The notes beneath the pieces were generated by a model. That model ran no database searches. It was not told the origin of the DNA and saw nothing but the letters and a program-made list of their open reading frames with translations. Below are positions 40,926-53,345 of a stretch of 64,000 nt of DNA, one piece after another. A program made the position numbers and the translations under genes. Source of the stretch: Anthopleura xanthogrammica (taxonomy: Eukaryota; Cnidaria; Anthozoa; Actiniaria; Actiniidae); assembly GCA_964019055.1 (NCBI GenBank), contig OZ025218.1, forward strand, positions 8,023,170-8,087,169, given 5' to 3'. Every line of letters starts with the position of its first letter. The stretch's first letter is position 1.

Positions 40926-41309
40926 ATGCCAATGCCAATGCCAATGCCAATGCCAATGCCAATGCCAATGCCAATGCCAATGCCAATGCCAATGCCAATG
41001 CCAATGCCAATGCCAATGCCAATGCCAATGCCAATGCCAATGCCAATGCCAATGCCAATGCCAATGTCAGATGTCAGATGTCAGATGTCAATGCCAATGC
41101 CAATGCCAATGCCAATGCCAATGCCAATGCCAATGCCAATGCCAATGTCAGATGTCAGATGTCAGATGTCAGACGTCAGACGTCAGACGTCAGACGTCAG
41201 ACGTCAGACGTCAGACGTCAGACGTCAGACGTCAGACGTCAGACGTCAGATGTCAGATGTCAGATGTCAGATGTCAGATGTCAGATGTCAGATGTCAGAT
41301 GTCAGATGT
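40926..41309 (+). repeat. Mixed hexamer/heptamer array: (AATGCC)n, (AGATGTC)n, (AGACGTC)n
   Basis: About 22 AATGCC units pass to three AGATGTC units, back to AATGCC, then to AGATGTC, about eleven AGACGTC and again AGATGTC. Unit length changes between 6 and 7 at shared AATGTC/AATGCC junctions. Long frames on both strands (including Met-Pro and Ala-Leu) are artefacts. Confidence 0.95.
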
Positions 41310-41319
41310 TTTACATCAT

Positions 41320-42935
41320 AGATAAATTTACATATATTCATCAACCTGCAAATAGTATTAATTACTGTAGTCTAGGCAGGTTGAATGATGATGATGATCA
41401 TTAATTAATTATTATGAAAATATAAAAATGTCATCTGGGATAATATTAATATTATCAATGACAAATAAGAGAAAAAATAGCACAGAAAAATTGAAGAGAA
41501 AAAGGAAAAAGAAAAAAACTCAAAGTTGATATAATGAGAAGCCATGAATGTAATTTATGCCTTTTAATTATGTGTATAATTTGGGTAAATTGTCAACCAA
41601 TCAATTGATCATTCAGTTTTGAATTCGAAGGATATTATACTAATACATTTAGGCTAATTGTCAGTACACTGTAAACCCCATCCCCACCCTTTCGTAACAA
41701 TTCCTAATGAATAGGTACTCGTAATATTTTGAAAATTCTTAACTTCCACTTGCCTTTATGAGAATTTTAAAAACATCACTCGTGCCTAATAATTACAACT
41801 AATAGTGCTAGAAATCGTGCGATTTCCCATACTAATAATAACAATATAAATGCTAACAATAGCAATGCTACTGAATACTAAGAGTGAACTCTCGAAACCC
41901 GTGAAATAAATGTCACACTTATTACTAGCTATAAACCCTAGGTGTTTATCATTCACAAAAAAAAAACCCGAAAATTTCGGTGAGGATAACCGGCTTTTAG
42001 TTCCTTCAAGTGGAAAGCAAATATCTCGAATGGAAAAAGCCCGCTTGGGATTTGAGTGTTGTATTTACAACGAAAGCACCAGCATCTTAAACAGGCTGTG
42101 TTATTGGCTGTGATTGATGAGGGTCTACAATTGGTTAAAACTACATGGAATGTTTAAATAGTACACGGAACATCCATTTAGTAATTCCGCCCGGGAAAAA
42201 AGGGATACATTTTCAGACGATCCAATAACTTTGGGAATTTTCTAGTTGGTCAGACCAAAATAGTGTTTACCATTTACCTCCCAACCGAAGTTTCCGGGTT
42301 TTTTCGTAAATGGTAGACACATATGTAATGCCATCGTTTTCTTTTGTGTCTATTTGACACAAATACGAAAAAAAATCAATACCAATAAAAATACAAATAC
42401 TCAAAAATAATATCTCAAACGACACATGCGTCAATTTCCCCACTCAAGAAAGTTATTTTTGGTAGTAGAGCCAATTTGAACACCGCTTCAGGCAATTGCA
42501 ATGTAAGATGGTAAGCTGATAACATAGCAACATGAATCCATTTTGAAGTTCGTTTTCACGCTTATAAGAAGTGCTATAAAGATCTCATGGATTTGATCGT
42601 TAAACAGCTCTTTCGTGGATGATTTTCCCCCCACAAGCGCTAAACTCCGGCTACGCAAAGTACATCAGTTCTGAAGGTAAAATAGTTGATTTAATTTCGA
42701 CTAGATTTTTAAAGCCTCATCGCTCTATCTTTGATATACCTTTACTACTATAAGGCCTTTAAATACCGCATGTTTTTGATGTGAAGTGAACTACATCTAG
42801 GACTGAAAAAGTTTGATATTTAAGTGTAGCGGTCTACGAAAGCCCTATATACAGTCACATTTACTTAGCGAAAAGCTGTTAGTTGGATTGATAACATATT
42901 ATTGTGTTGCTAAATATCAAAAACGCGAAACCTAA
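41320..42935. other. Intergenic, nothing recognised
   Basis: AT-rich sequence. The only structure I see is a small inverted repeat at 42268-42322 (GTGTTTACCATTTAC / GTAAATGGTAGACAC). Confidence 0.45.
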
Positions 42936-42939
42936 TCAA

Positions 42940-43143
42940 AGGTAAACGACTTTACAAACAGCAATTTTTTATTTTAATGATATAAGTTGAATAATGCATA
43001 ACAGATTGACTTCTCTAATGATGAGCGTATAAATGATTTGAAGGTAAACGACCTTAAAAACAGCAATTTTTTATTTTAATGATATAAATTGAATAAGACA
43101 TAACAGATTGAAATCTTTAACGATGAACACATAAATGATTTGA
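42940..43143 (+). repeat. Tandem duplication, two units of about 104 bases
   Basis: AGGTAAACGACYTTA, AACAGCAATTTTTTATTTTA, ATGATATAARTTGAATAA and CATAACAGATTGA occur twice in direct succession at about 85-90 % identity by eye. Confidence 0.7.
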
Positions 43144-43509
43144 ATCATATTATCGTGAAAAAATAGAACCATTAACCGTAGCGACTCTAGCTCTTCCAGC
43201 GTGTCTGGATGAAGCTCGATCTTCCTCTTCGATAGAGGGTTAATTGGATCGCAAGATACTTAACATTTTCAATACGTGACACTGGGTTCTTTTTCTTGGT
43301 ATTTCTAGCTAAAAAACGCTGAGAGCTTTCTCAGAAAACTCAATAATATAAACCACTGACTGTATTTCATCCGCCTAGTATCCGTTATTTTCGTTATTTT
43401 AAAGGTTAGTGTCGAGATATTAAGTGTTGCTTGAAGCCATTGTAAAAAAAAAAAAAAAAAAACCTCGATGAGTGCTTTTTAAATACAACCCCATAACTGA
43501 TTTCGACCA

Positions 43510-43765
43510 TTTTCCAAATCGCACAATACCACTGTACATGTGTTGCTTGAATACAGACTCAGTTCCTCAGAGTTAGCCTCATTTCAACGTCGATATCTAA
43601 ATATTCACAAATACCAAAGGTAAAGTAAAATTAATGTCCAGCTTAAACAATACAAACACTTCGAAATTCCACGGACCTTCACTGGGATGCATGAATATTC
43701 AAAATAATACCATACGAAATCGAGGCCTAGCCTAGGTAACAGAGAACTCGAGACTGGAGTATTCC
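43510..43765. repeat. Interspersed repeat, inverted copy of 48725-48990
   Basis: GGACCTTCACTGGGATGCAT, CATACGAAATCGAGGC and GTAACAGAGAACTCGA on the plus strand match the reverse complement of the block at 48.7-49.0 kb. The left end (GACCATTTTCCAAATCG) matches the AATAGACCATTTTCC type end of that copy. Confidence 0.6.
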
Positions 43766-43833
43766 TTGGAATGACGGATCTCCTGCCTCCTATTATCAGA
43801 TTACCTATCCGCTTTGCCTCGCATAACTGAGTG

Positions 43834-44164
43834 CAGGGGCGGATCTAAACCCATTAAACCGAAAATGAAAGAAAAAAGATAACAGCGATAATAGACCTAT
43901 ATCAAGCTATCTTGACATTATGAGATTTTTTTTCCAGGAAAGGAAGTGTACTATCAAATTTGTCAGATCGATATCATAGTAGTAAGATTGCAAAGATTCG
44001 TAAAGATTGCCTTTAAAATGAGACCCCCCCTCCCCCCATTGGAAAGTATTCAACATAAAAATGTATAAAAAATATTTTGCTTTTTTTATTTGGCGGTTCA
44101 TTGTTCGAACCATACACTTACCAAATATTCAAACTCCCTTTGAAAGCATCATCGATCCGCCCCC
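43834..44164. mobile_element. hAT-like MITE (CAGGGGCGGATC ends)
   Basis: CAGGGGCGGATCTA at the left and TCGATCCGCCCCCATG at the right are inverted ends about 330 bp apart, of the same form as 6686-6821. I cannot see a clear 8-bp duplication. Confidence 0.5.
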
Positions 44165-44470
44165 ATGGTATGCGTGTTTACCAGATGGTTGCCCTTGACT
44201 GCCAAGTGCAGTCCGTTTTTTTTTTCTTTCTTTTTTTTTTTTTTTTTTGATATACCAAGTTTCAATTTGTTTAATGAACTGATAAAGAACGGGCTTCATG
44301 TTTTGAAGTTCTAGCTAACGGCGATATTAGATCTTTATCAAGCTAGCGTGAAATTATGAGATATTTCAATGTTATTGTTTTTTGGGAAAAGAAGTTTACT
44401 ATCAAACTTGTCAGATCGATATTAGTAAAATTACAAAGTTTCGTAAAGATTGCCTTTAAATTGACGAAGT
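43885..44470 (+). repeat. Direct repeat of about 150 bases, two copies
   Basis: ATCAAGCTA.C.TGA.ATTATGAGAT, ACTATCAAAYTTGTCAGATC and GATTCGTAAAGATTGCCTTT occur near 43900-44020 and again near 44335-44460. The second copy is followed at 44640-44740 by a partly inverted copy (ACGAAACTTTGCAATTCTAC). It partly overlaps the hAT-like element. Confidence 0.5.
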
Positions 44471-45401
44471 TTTTGAAACCAAGATTTTTTGTGAAATTTT
44501 TGCAAAGAAATATATTGTAAAGAAGGGTCGAACATTGATTTAGTGTAAAGAAATGTGTCTAGACTGATAAGGAAGCTTGTCGGGTATGCGATGGCTGGCA
44601 ACATACATGCATTTATTCTTTGCAAAAATGCTTAGTTTCAAAAATTCATATCTTCGTTAGTTTAAGAGGAATTTTTACGAAACTTTGCAATTCTACTATT
44701 ATGGATGTGATCAATTTGTTAGTAACATCTTTTTTTCTTTTAAATCAAATATTTTATAATGTATCGCTTGCGTGATATTGGTCTTTTTAAATGCTGATAA
44801 TGGACATTTTGGTGGCGGTGGCAGCTCTGCTGTGATAATGAAAACCAACAACAATGATAAGGACAGCCGACTTTCCTAATCTACAGAATGGCTTTTCAAA
44901 ACTGAGACAGCGGTTCCATGACATCAAACACTTTTCAATTACCACGTAGTTTTTTTCTTCTTTTCTTTTCCCTTTCTTTATGGAGGATATACTATGATTT
45001 ATTAACCTTTTTACCACCCAGGGCTCGAATATAACACAATGGAAACATGCACAATAGCATCTGTGGAAGGCAAAGAAAACCCGGAAGTATAAACTTGAAA
45101 TACTAAAAAAACATTATGCTTGAAGCAATAAACTGAACGACTTTATTCTATTAACAAACAAACTCCATCACATGAAAGACCACAATAAAATTAATAGGTT
45201 TACCAAGTTTTGGAATATGTGTCCAAATACCGACTGATTATCAGGCTTTAAACATATCGTAGAAATAGGATGGAATTATAGAAAGCATTATGAAAAGGGC
45301 AAATATTTCATTAATAGTAGTCTAAAGATAAAACCATAAAAGGCAATATCTGTGCTCAGTTATATACTGCTGATCCCGACGAACTAGAGTCTATATACTT
45401 A

Positions 45402-45625
45402 CAGCCATTCTCAGACACGCGCACTGTTGCGGTTTTTTCTGTCGCGACAAAGTAGGGTTTGGTGGACGTCAATCAAAGCGTTTCCATGACATTCCATACG
45501 CACATGCCTTTGTAGCTTTGTGTTTTCCGACAGTGCTATGGAAACATTTTGATTGATGTCCACCAAAAACAAACGTGTCGCGACAGAAAAATTCGCAAGA
45601 GTGCGCGTGTGTCTGAGAATGGCTG
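45402..45625. mobile_element. Palindromic Tc1/mariner-like MITE (CAGCCATTCTCAGACAC ends)
   Basis: CAGCCATTCTCAGACAC, TTTTTCTGTCGCGACA and TTTGGTGGACRTCAATCAAA on the left recur inverted on the right over about 100 bases. TA flanks both ends (45400-45401, 45626-45627). Three long open frames across it are palindrome artefacts. Confidence 0.8.
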
Positions 45626-45780
45626 TAAGCTGCATCTACACGAGCAATTTTTCCTTGACAAGTATCCTTGACAATTTTCATTGCTCGCTTAGACAATTGC
45701 ATGCACACAACAGCACCCAAAAACTCTCAAAATGTTGACTTCGTGACTTTACAAATACTTACCAGCAATGAATAAATTCA

Positions 45781-45971
45781 CTGTCATTTTCATAAATATG
45801 CGAACTCGGTAGCTGCGAGCTGCACGTTGAAATTTGGTTTTTTGCTTCCGATTCCGTCAACCAAAAAAAAATCAGTCGGTAACTTTTATATTTTTGACTG
45901 GCGGCAGTGAAAAACCAAATTCCAACGGGCAACTCGTAACTGCAGAGTTCGCATGTTTATGAAAATAGCAG
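45781..45971. mobile_element. TIR element (CTGYYATTTTCATAA ends), compact copy
   Basis: CTGTCATTTTCATAAATATG at the left and CATGTTTATGAAAATAGCAG at the right form inverted ends that continue inward over about 80 bases (GCGAACTC.G.AG, AATTTGGTTTTT). It is the uninterrupted relative of 18374-18921. Confidence 0.75.
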
Positions 45972-45979
45972 TAAGTTTC

Positions 45980-46970
45980 AAGATTGCGAAAAAGAAATCT
46001 TGGCTTGCTTTCTTGAATACACATGTAAGTATATTCATCGAGTCTTTATCGAGAAACGTCGACTAAACGTAGGTGAATCCCGCTGAACATACGTACTGCA
46101 TGCTCCGAAAATCATTAGGACGGACAAAAATTCGAGAAAATTGAAAAAAATATATTTATAGTACACAGGGATCCCAACCGTCATGGTAGTAAAGAACGCA
46201 GTCTGAATCAGTTGCCGTTCAAATGTCACATTAGAGAGTTTAAGAATCCCGTTTACGGCAAGCGTGAAACGTCAGTTGACCAGTGAAAAGTTCTTTAAAA
46301 TTAGTAAAAAGGAATCACAAAAATCTCCAAGTCGTAGATAAACAAAATAATATTTCTTTTTGTTATGAAAGTTTGCAAAAGGTAAAGTAAAATACAGGAA
46401 AACGAAGAAAACTTGGTCATGTTTCGACGAATCTTAAGCTCTCTATTATTGCGACAAACCTCGCGGAACTTGCATGCACGTTTTGTCGTACCAAAATAAA
46501 ATTGGCGTATACCATTTAAATGATTTAGACGCCGCTCTTTCAACAGATATAACACAGGCTTACCAGACTAAATATTTCCATGGCTTCGGTGCATAAGTAA
46601 AGCGGCATCTGGAACGGGCCGGCCTAAAATATTAAAGAAATATAATGAACGTCAACATCAAAGCAAACCGACTGGTCTATGTTTATGTATGATTCGCTGT
46701 GTGGTCTAAATACAGCGCATATTATATTTAACAAATATGTTTTGATTGTATTATTACTTCTGAGTTAAAAGCCGCGATTTTTTTTATAATTCACAGTAGG
46801 CCTTTTGGAAATAGGCGTATTTTATTTGTAGTTTTTTTTAATGCAAGTATTGTCAAAATGTCGTGTTGTGATATGGATAGTGAATAGTGTATAGTGAATG
46901 GCGAACTCTACAAGATTAAAACTCATTAAAAAGTTCAACGCGGGAGACAAATGGTGCGCAACACGTTTTT
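45980..46970. other. Intergenic, nothing recognised
   Basis: AT-rich sequence with frames up to about 85 codons on the minus strand and no recognisable domain or repeat. Confidence 0.4.
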
Positions 46971-47095
<125 letters not shown>

Positions 47096-47419
47096 TTTTT
47101 TAATGTACGCGACTGTTTTTACTTTTTATTTTAGATCAATTATTAACCAACTTAATATGCTGTATTTCGTGTTGTTTTTTTTTCTCCTCTCGAAAACACC
47201 GCATCAATCACGACTTGACTTTTATACTTTCCCCTTTCTAGATCATTCCGGTATTCATTTCCCAGGTTTTATCAATTTGATCTGTACGTAAAGTGGTTAT
47301 GGCAACATTTCTGCTCAATTCCATAGAGCCCGTGTTTATGTGATAATGGCTTTTCTTAATAAGATAACATCGATATGGGATGAATCACTTGAAGAAAATG
47401 GGAATCCATTTCATTATTA

Positions 47420-48125
47420 CTTGTTGTAAGTCAGTACCGTATGTTTTCCACTCACACGATAACCATTCTTGTGGGAAGCCATTTCAATGTTATGGTATGC
47501 CGTACCATGTACGTGCTGAGTAGCCAGGTACGTAATTTCTTCCACTCATACGATAACCGTTCTTATTGGAAGCCATTTCAATGTTATGGCATGCATGTCG
47601 TACCGTGTACTTAGGTTGCTGAAAGCCATTTCAATGTTATGGCAAGTCATACTTTGCACGTCGGTGTTGAGTCAGTACCGTAAATTTTCCACCAATTTGA
47701 TAACCGTTCTTATGGGAAGCCATTTCAATGTTATGGCATGCATGTCGTACCGTGTACTTAGGTTGCTGAAAGCCATTTCAATGTTATGGCAAGTCATACT
47801 TTGCACGTCGGTGTTGAGTCAGTATCGTAAATTTTCCACAAATGAGATAACCGTTCTTATGGGAAGCCATTTCAATGTTATGGCATGCATGTCATACCGT
47901 GTACTTAGCTTGCTGAAAGCCATTTCAATGTTATGGCAAGTCATACTTTGAACGTGTAGAGTCAGTACCGTAAATTTTCCACAAATAAGATAACCGATAT
48001 TATGGGAAGCCATTTCAATGTTATGGCATGCATGTCGTACCGTTTACTTAGGTTGCTGAAAGCCATTTCAATGTTATGGCAAGTCATACCTTATACGTGT
48101 TAAGTAGGTACAGTATGTTTCCTAC
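47420..48125 (+). repeat. Tandem array with about 145-bp higher-order unit
   Basis: Each unit holds two diverged halves that share AGCCATTTCAATGTTATGGC, one followed by ATGCATGTCGTACCGTGTAC and the other by AAGTCATACTTTGCACGT. Then come GAGTCAGTACCGTAAATTTT and GATAACCGTTCTTATGGGA. TATGGGAAGC recurs at 47711, 47858 and 48001. The same halves occur at 11850-12005. A 121-codon repeat-encoded frame is an artefact. Confidence 0.85.
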
Positions 48126-48724
48126 TCATACCAAAAGGCCTAATTTATTCAAGGACTGCTTGACTTACTAAATAAAAAGAAATTATTTTAATCATCAAAC
48201 AAAACTGTAAACTTTTGGCTTTTGCTATCATCATAGTTTTAGCTTTAATTTCTATAAACTCTTATATCATATTTGAATTACAACCCTCAGTGGACTCTAG
48301 TGCAGGCACTTTTTCTTTTCTTGGTCAAAAATGTGTGACTTATTTAGAAAATAAGTTTACTAAATAGAATTTTCCGGGCAGTTAGTGTCCAAAATGTTTA
48401 AAAAGAACCAAAATGGTTGAAAACTAACCTAATTAGATGGATTTAAGAAAATTAGAATAATCTAGAAAAAATAATAACCATTTTTTAGACACTCTAGTTT
48501 AGTTTAACAAATATATTTAATTATATATATATATATATATAGAAAAAATAAATTTCTTAAAATTCATTTCATATATCAGGTCAGTTTTCAACCATTTTGA
48601 TTCCTTTTAAAACATTATGCTTAATCAATAGTTATTTTTACTAGTAGATCAAAAATTAACAAGACCCTGGGGCCAGGTTCTGGGATACCTAGGTGCACGA
48701 GAAAGTTTACCCGATTATCAAAGA

Positions 48725-48990
48725 ATTTTATAAAATAATCCAGTTTCGAGTTCTCTGTTACTCAGGCTAAGCCTTGATTTCGTATGGACATTTTTTGAAT
48801 ATCTATGCATTCCAGTGAAGGTCCGTGGACTATATTTCAAGGGGTTTGTATTGTAGAATTTGTGCATTCTTTACTTTACCGTTGATATTTGTGACTACTC
48901 TGATGCTGGAAAGAGGCTAACCCCGAGGAAATAGGTCTGTAATCAATGAACACAGCGGTATAATTGTACGAATTGGAAAATGGTCTATTA
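48725..48990. repeat. Interspersed repeat, inverted copy of 43510-43765
   Basis: TCGAGTTCTCTGTTACTCAG, GATTTCGTATGGACA, ATGCATTCCAGTGAAGGTCC and GATATTTGTGACTA match the reverse complement of the 43.5-kb copy. The right end GGAAAATGGTCTATT is the inverted form of the AATAGACCATTTTCC end seen at 27878. Confidence 0.6.
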
Positions 48991-49811
48991 AGGCAAAGGG
49001 AAATTCAATTGCCTTTTTCATTCATCGTGATTAGCAGTAGTGATTGCACAATCATTAGAAGATATAAGTACATAGTTTGCAAGCTTTAATACAAATTTCA
49101 TGCGGTGTAGACAACACATCTACTTTTGAAAGAGCTAATTTTGAATCCAAAGTCCGTCGTTATGTCCTAATTTTAGCAGACATGCATCTGTCCGTCACGA
49201 AGCCTCATTATCAGGAGCACGTTTTTTGGTAGCAACTGCCTTCGGTCCTGCACACCCCTAGGTATTATTGTACGTGCGTAATTTATCCATTTTGTCGAGA
49301 AGGAAAAAACATTTTATAAAATAGAGCAACACAAATGAACACACAAAGGAATGGAAACGTTTTCATTTTCTTGTATTTGTGTTTGTAGTTGCGTTCGTGT
49401 TTTAAACGTGAACCGGTAAAAACGCCAGCAAAATTACTCCTGAACTACAATAACGCCCACAGTCACTGGTAGAATCAGCTAGTGTTTAGAATAAATCCTA
49501 CTGTGTCGCTCGATTACTTGCTCTTAGAAAAACATGAGCCCGACGATGTCTCTCTTGTATTACGTTGTAGGCTTCTCAGATTTTGATTGGTTGAAATTAA
49601 ATTTGAATTTCTTATCAGCTGATTACGTTGCTAGTTTAGAATATATAGTGAGTGATATTTGTCATGTTTTTGTTGTAGAAAACTCTATATATTGAGTTGG
49701 GTATCTTAATTTTGTTGCATTTTCGTTTCACGAGTGAACCAGGCTTAAAACTTGAAAATAGACAATTTCAAGAAAAATTAAAGGGTCAACAAATGATCCA
49801 TATATACCTCA

Positions 49812-50221
49812 ATCCTCATTCCTCATTCCTCATTCCTCATTCCTCATTCCTCATTCCTCATTCCTCATTCCTCATTCCTCATTCCTCATTCCTCATTCCT
49901 CATTCCTCATTCCTCATTCCTCATTCCTCATTCCTCATTCCTCATTCCTCATTCCTCATTCCTCATTCCTCATTCCTCATTCCTCATTCCTCATTCCTCA
50001 TTCCTCATTCCTCATTCCTCATTCCTCATTCCTCATTCCTCATTCCTCATTCCTCATTCCTCATTCCTCATTCCTCATTCCTCATTCCTCATTCCTCATT
50101 CCTCATTCCTCATTCCTCATTCCTCATTCCTCATTCCTCATTCCTCATTCCTCATTCCTCATTCCTCATTCCTCATTCCTCATTCCTCATTCCTCATTCC
50201 TCATTCCTCATTCCTCATTCC
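49812..50221 (+). repeat. (CATTCCT)n heptanucleotide array, about 58 units
   Basis: A strikingly uniform CATTCCT array. A 231-codon open frame (repeating SSFLIPH) crosses it because a 7-base unit read in triplets never meets a stop; flanking residues resemble no protein. Confidence 0.97.
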
Positions 50222-50399
50222 ATTCTTCATTCCTTTTTTTTATTTTTAATCATTTTTGTCAGTATTTGGGAAAAGGCTTTATCAAGCCAAATTTACCGAA
50301 AGCTAGAGGAAGGAATCTCGTGCACAGGGGCTGACAACATAATGCGACACTGGCGTCGAGGGAGGAAATTGACAACACCTTGTTATTACTAATTACATG

Positions 50400-51262
50400 T
50401 ACACTTCAAGAATTCTACATCTAATGTACTCTTATCTTGTTATCTATAATTTATAACTTGCTTTTCTTGTAATATTACTTCTTATTATGATTGCTTATAT
50501 TTTTTCCTTTCTCTTTTGATTCTATTTACTTCGAACATTTATAGTCAATCAGTATTGATTATATAGAGCCAGTACGTTACCTAGATTAGCCCAAGGTTAT
50601 TGTAATTAGCTTGCAACCAATATCTAAGTTTTAATTATTTTTTCTTGAAAAATTTGCATTAATTGAGGTAGTAAAAAAAATTTTTTTTTTTTGTTATTTT
50701 GTAGAAGTAATTTTAAAAGGCGTCGACGAGGAGGAGAAACGACCATAGAAGAGAAAAAAATTTAACAATACTTCGATTGAACAAGAAGTCGTAAAAAAAA
50801 TTAAAAAGGACTTAAAGAAAGGATCACAAAGCGAAGCAATGCAGTGAATCACGCTGGCGGTGGTTTAGGTCAAGACGCGTATTCTTTGAAAACTCTTTCG
50901 TTCCCGACCACAAACATTGCCACGTTCATCTGAGCTGGGGGAAACCTAGCAAGGGTAGGTACTGAGTGTATATGTTTCTTCGTTTTTGTGCATGGTAAAC
51001 ATATAATTATATATCTATATTTCCAGATGGTCTTTCCTGACTATTTTTATGATAAGCTAGAACTCTTTAATTCCAATACATGTTTTGGCAATATCTTCTG
51101 TATTTCATGTCATACCTATCTTCTGCCATCATGACATACAATGACTCTATTTCTATAAATAGTCCGGCATTGAAGTAGATATTTTATCAAATCGCTTATT
51201 GCTTCGTTACTCAGTCTTATCTAGTTCACACCTTCGAACGATCGAAAAGCAATTTACTCTCA
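50400..51262. other. Intergenic, nothing firm
   Basis: AT-rich. Around 50705-50850 a broken frame reads GVDEEEKRP and QEVVKKIKKDLKKGSQSEAM, which could be a decayed coding fragment, but it has stops and no recognised family. Confidence 0.35.
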
Positions 51263-51274
51263 GTCCAGTATATC

Positions 51275-52324
51275 AGGGAGGTGGGAGGGAGATGGAGATG
51301 AAACTGAATAAATTAGCGCGTTTTCACACCTTGATGTTCCGTACGCTTCATCGATAATCACATTTCAGAAACTTGCTTTAACAATGCGGAAACCATAGAA
51401 ACAACAAGTAACGATTGACCAGACAAGATGGCTGACAACGTGTTTGATTCTGATCTCGAAGATTTTAACTTTGATGTGTTTAATGAGGGCGATTTGGGAC
51501 CCCAGGATATATATATAGGATTGTAATTCCTATGATTGAGAAATAGATTCAGAGCTCGAAGAAGAAATAGATAAAGCAGGAGAAGCAGATCTAGAAGACT
51601 TTCGGCGTTCCATTTTGATACGAATATGCCAAAATATGTTTGACTTTTACAACTTAAAATTTTACGATTTCCACTTTGGAGAGAAAATTTATTGATTGTC
51701 GGGTATACAACAATACCATAAGTCTCAGGATTTCTTAATTTAAAAGCAATCGAGCTATTGGGAAGCGAGAACACTAGAAAGAAATGTGTGCTTCGAAGAC
51801 AGGCGCCATTGTTGTTATACGAACAAGCCAAAATATGTCTAACTTCTTTGGCTGAAAACGCTACGATTTCCACTCTGGTAAGAAAATTTATTGATTGTCT
51901 GGTAAACAACAATACCATAAGTCTCAGGATTTCTTAATTTTAAAGCAATCGAGCTATTGGGAAGCGAGAACACTAGAAAGAAATATATCCTAATATGCGC
52001 TTGTCGCAAAGCCGTCAATAAACCAGCTGTCTTGTCCATTAACTAGCTAAAAACATCATTTATCAACACAGATTTCGTACAAATATTTTGCCTTACCTTC
52101 AAAATTGTGTTGTTGCTGTATGTCTTGCTTTGTATATACTTTTCATGGACAATTTTCGAATAATCTATGTAATCGTAGATACCCGACTCAACATTTGGAC
52201 ATTCAAACTTTGGCGCTTGACCGTACGAAACATCTGTTTTGGAAGAGGTGGCTCTTAGCCAATCAGAACGCTCCATTGTCGATAATTTATTCAGTTTCAT
52301 CTCCATCTCCCTCCCACCTCCCTG
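51275..52324. mobile_element. hAT-like DNA element, 1.05 kb, with 8-bp direct repeats and decayed coding sequence
   Basis: CAGGGAGGTGGGAGGGAGAT and GGAGATGAAACTGAATAAATTA at the left recur inverted at the right (about 45 bases). AGTATATC lies immediately outside on both sides (51267-51274, 52325-52332; one base of slack at the right). Inside, an ATG at 51429 opens an acidic frame, MADNVFDSDLEDFNFDVFNE, which stops after about 30 codons. A block of about 115 bases is directly repeated (51670-51785 and 51860-51975). No intact transposase. Confidence 0.65.
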
Positions 52325-52836
52325 AGTATATCAAGGTAAATTTTAAAATTAATTTTCAATTTTGAATTGTCAGCACGAAGTCTTCGCTGAAATCATGATC
52401 ACATCCGTTATTTTTCCGGCAGAATTTTTCTAGACATTTAATATTAGTCTTATAGCTTGCGCTATGTCATATTACTACGACTGAAAGCGTAGAACGTGCT
52501 TCGTGCTCGATATCAAAGGTTTTTTGTGTGTCTCATATCAGTGTCTCATATCAGTATAGGATATATTATCATAGAATAGCAAAAGTAATTAACGCCTATT
52601 CCCCTGAAGGCAAAATGAATATTTTTACCTAGAAATATATTCTATATGTTCACTATAACCACTGACTACCCTGAGGGGAATACTTTTAGTATAATCTTTG
52701 ACTTGGATATCAGAGAAAAGACGAAATTCAGGATGATAAACGTATTCATTCGAGATCCGTTTTGGCAAACCTCATAATCATCGCTCGACAAGTGAATATC
52801 TTCTCGTTATCACTGGCTGCTCGATAAATCAGAGAT

Positions 52837-52837
52837 G

Positions 52838-52907
<70 letters not shown>
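52837..52907. repeat. (AAT)n microsatellite
   Basis: About 70 bases of ATA repeats, followed by a 400-base stretch (52910-53340) in which I recognise nothing. Confidence 0.95.
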
Positions 52908-52911
<4 letters not shown>

Positions 52912-53345
52912 AAACAATCAAATCTAACAGACCAGACATCATAGTCAAGAACAAATTAGAAAAACGATGTTTTCTAATTGATGTGTCAATCTCAGCAGAG
53001 AGAAATGTGCCCTTAAAACAGATAGAAAAACTCTCCAAATACAAAGATCTAGAAATAGAAATAAGAAAAATGTGGGGTATGGAAACAAAAACTTATTGTT
53101 ATCGGGGCACTTGGGTTGATACACAAAGGAATAGAGCAGTATGTCAATAAACTACAAGGAGACGGAAGATTGCCCTCCTAGGAACTGCTCACATCATCAG
53201 GAGAACTCTTATGATTAATTGATTTTTTAATCCACTTTCAATTTTCATATAAATTAGTGAATACATTCTAGCTAGTTTTCCCAAGGTTCATGGATTGGAC
53301 TCGGTAAGAATTTTGTAAGCAAAACGTTAAGTAAATTGGAAATAA

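Noticed and set aside
40882..41404. Several long frames through AATGCC/AGACGTC repeats
   Set aside because: Simple-sequence artefact, open in several frames.
47586..47951. 121-codon frame with internal repeats
   Set aside because: It is the translated tandem array of the 145-bp unit; not a repeat protein.
49697..50392. 231-codon open frame
   Set aside because: It is produced by the CATTCCT heptamer array; the flanking residues have no recognisable domain.
51358..51918. 186-codon minus-strand frame
   Set aside because: Lies antisense inside the hAT-like element and spans its internal direct repeat; the sense strand has the more credible ATG.
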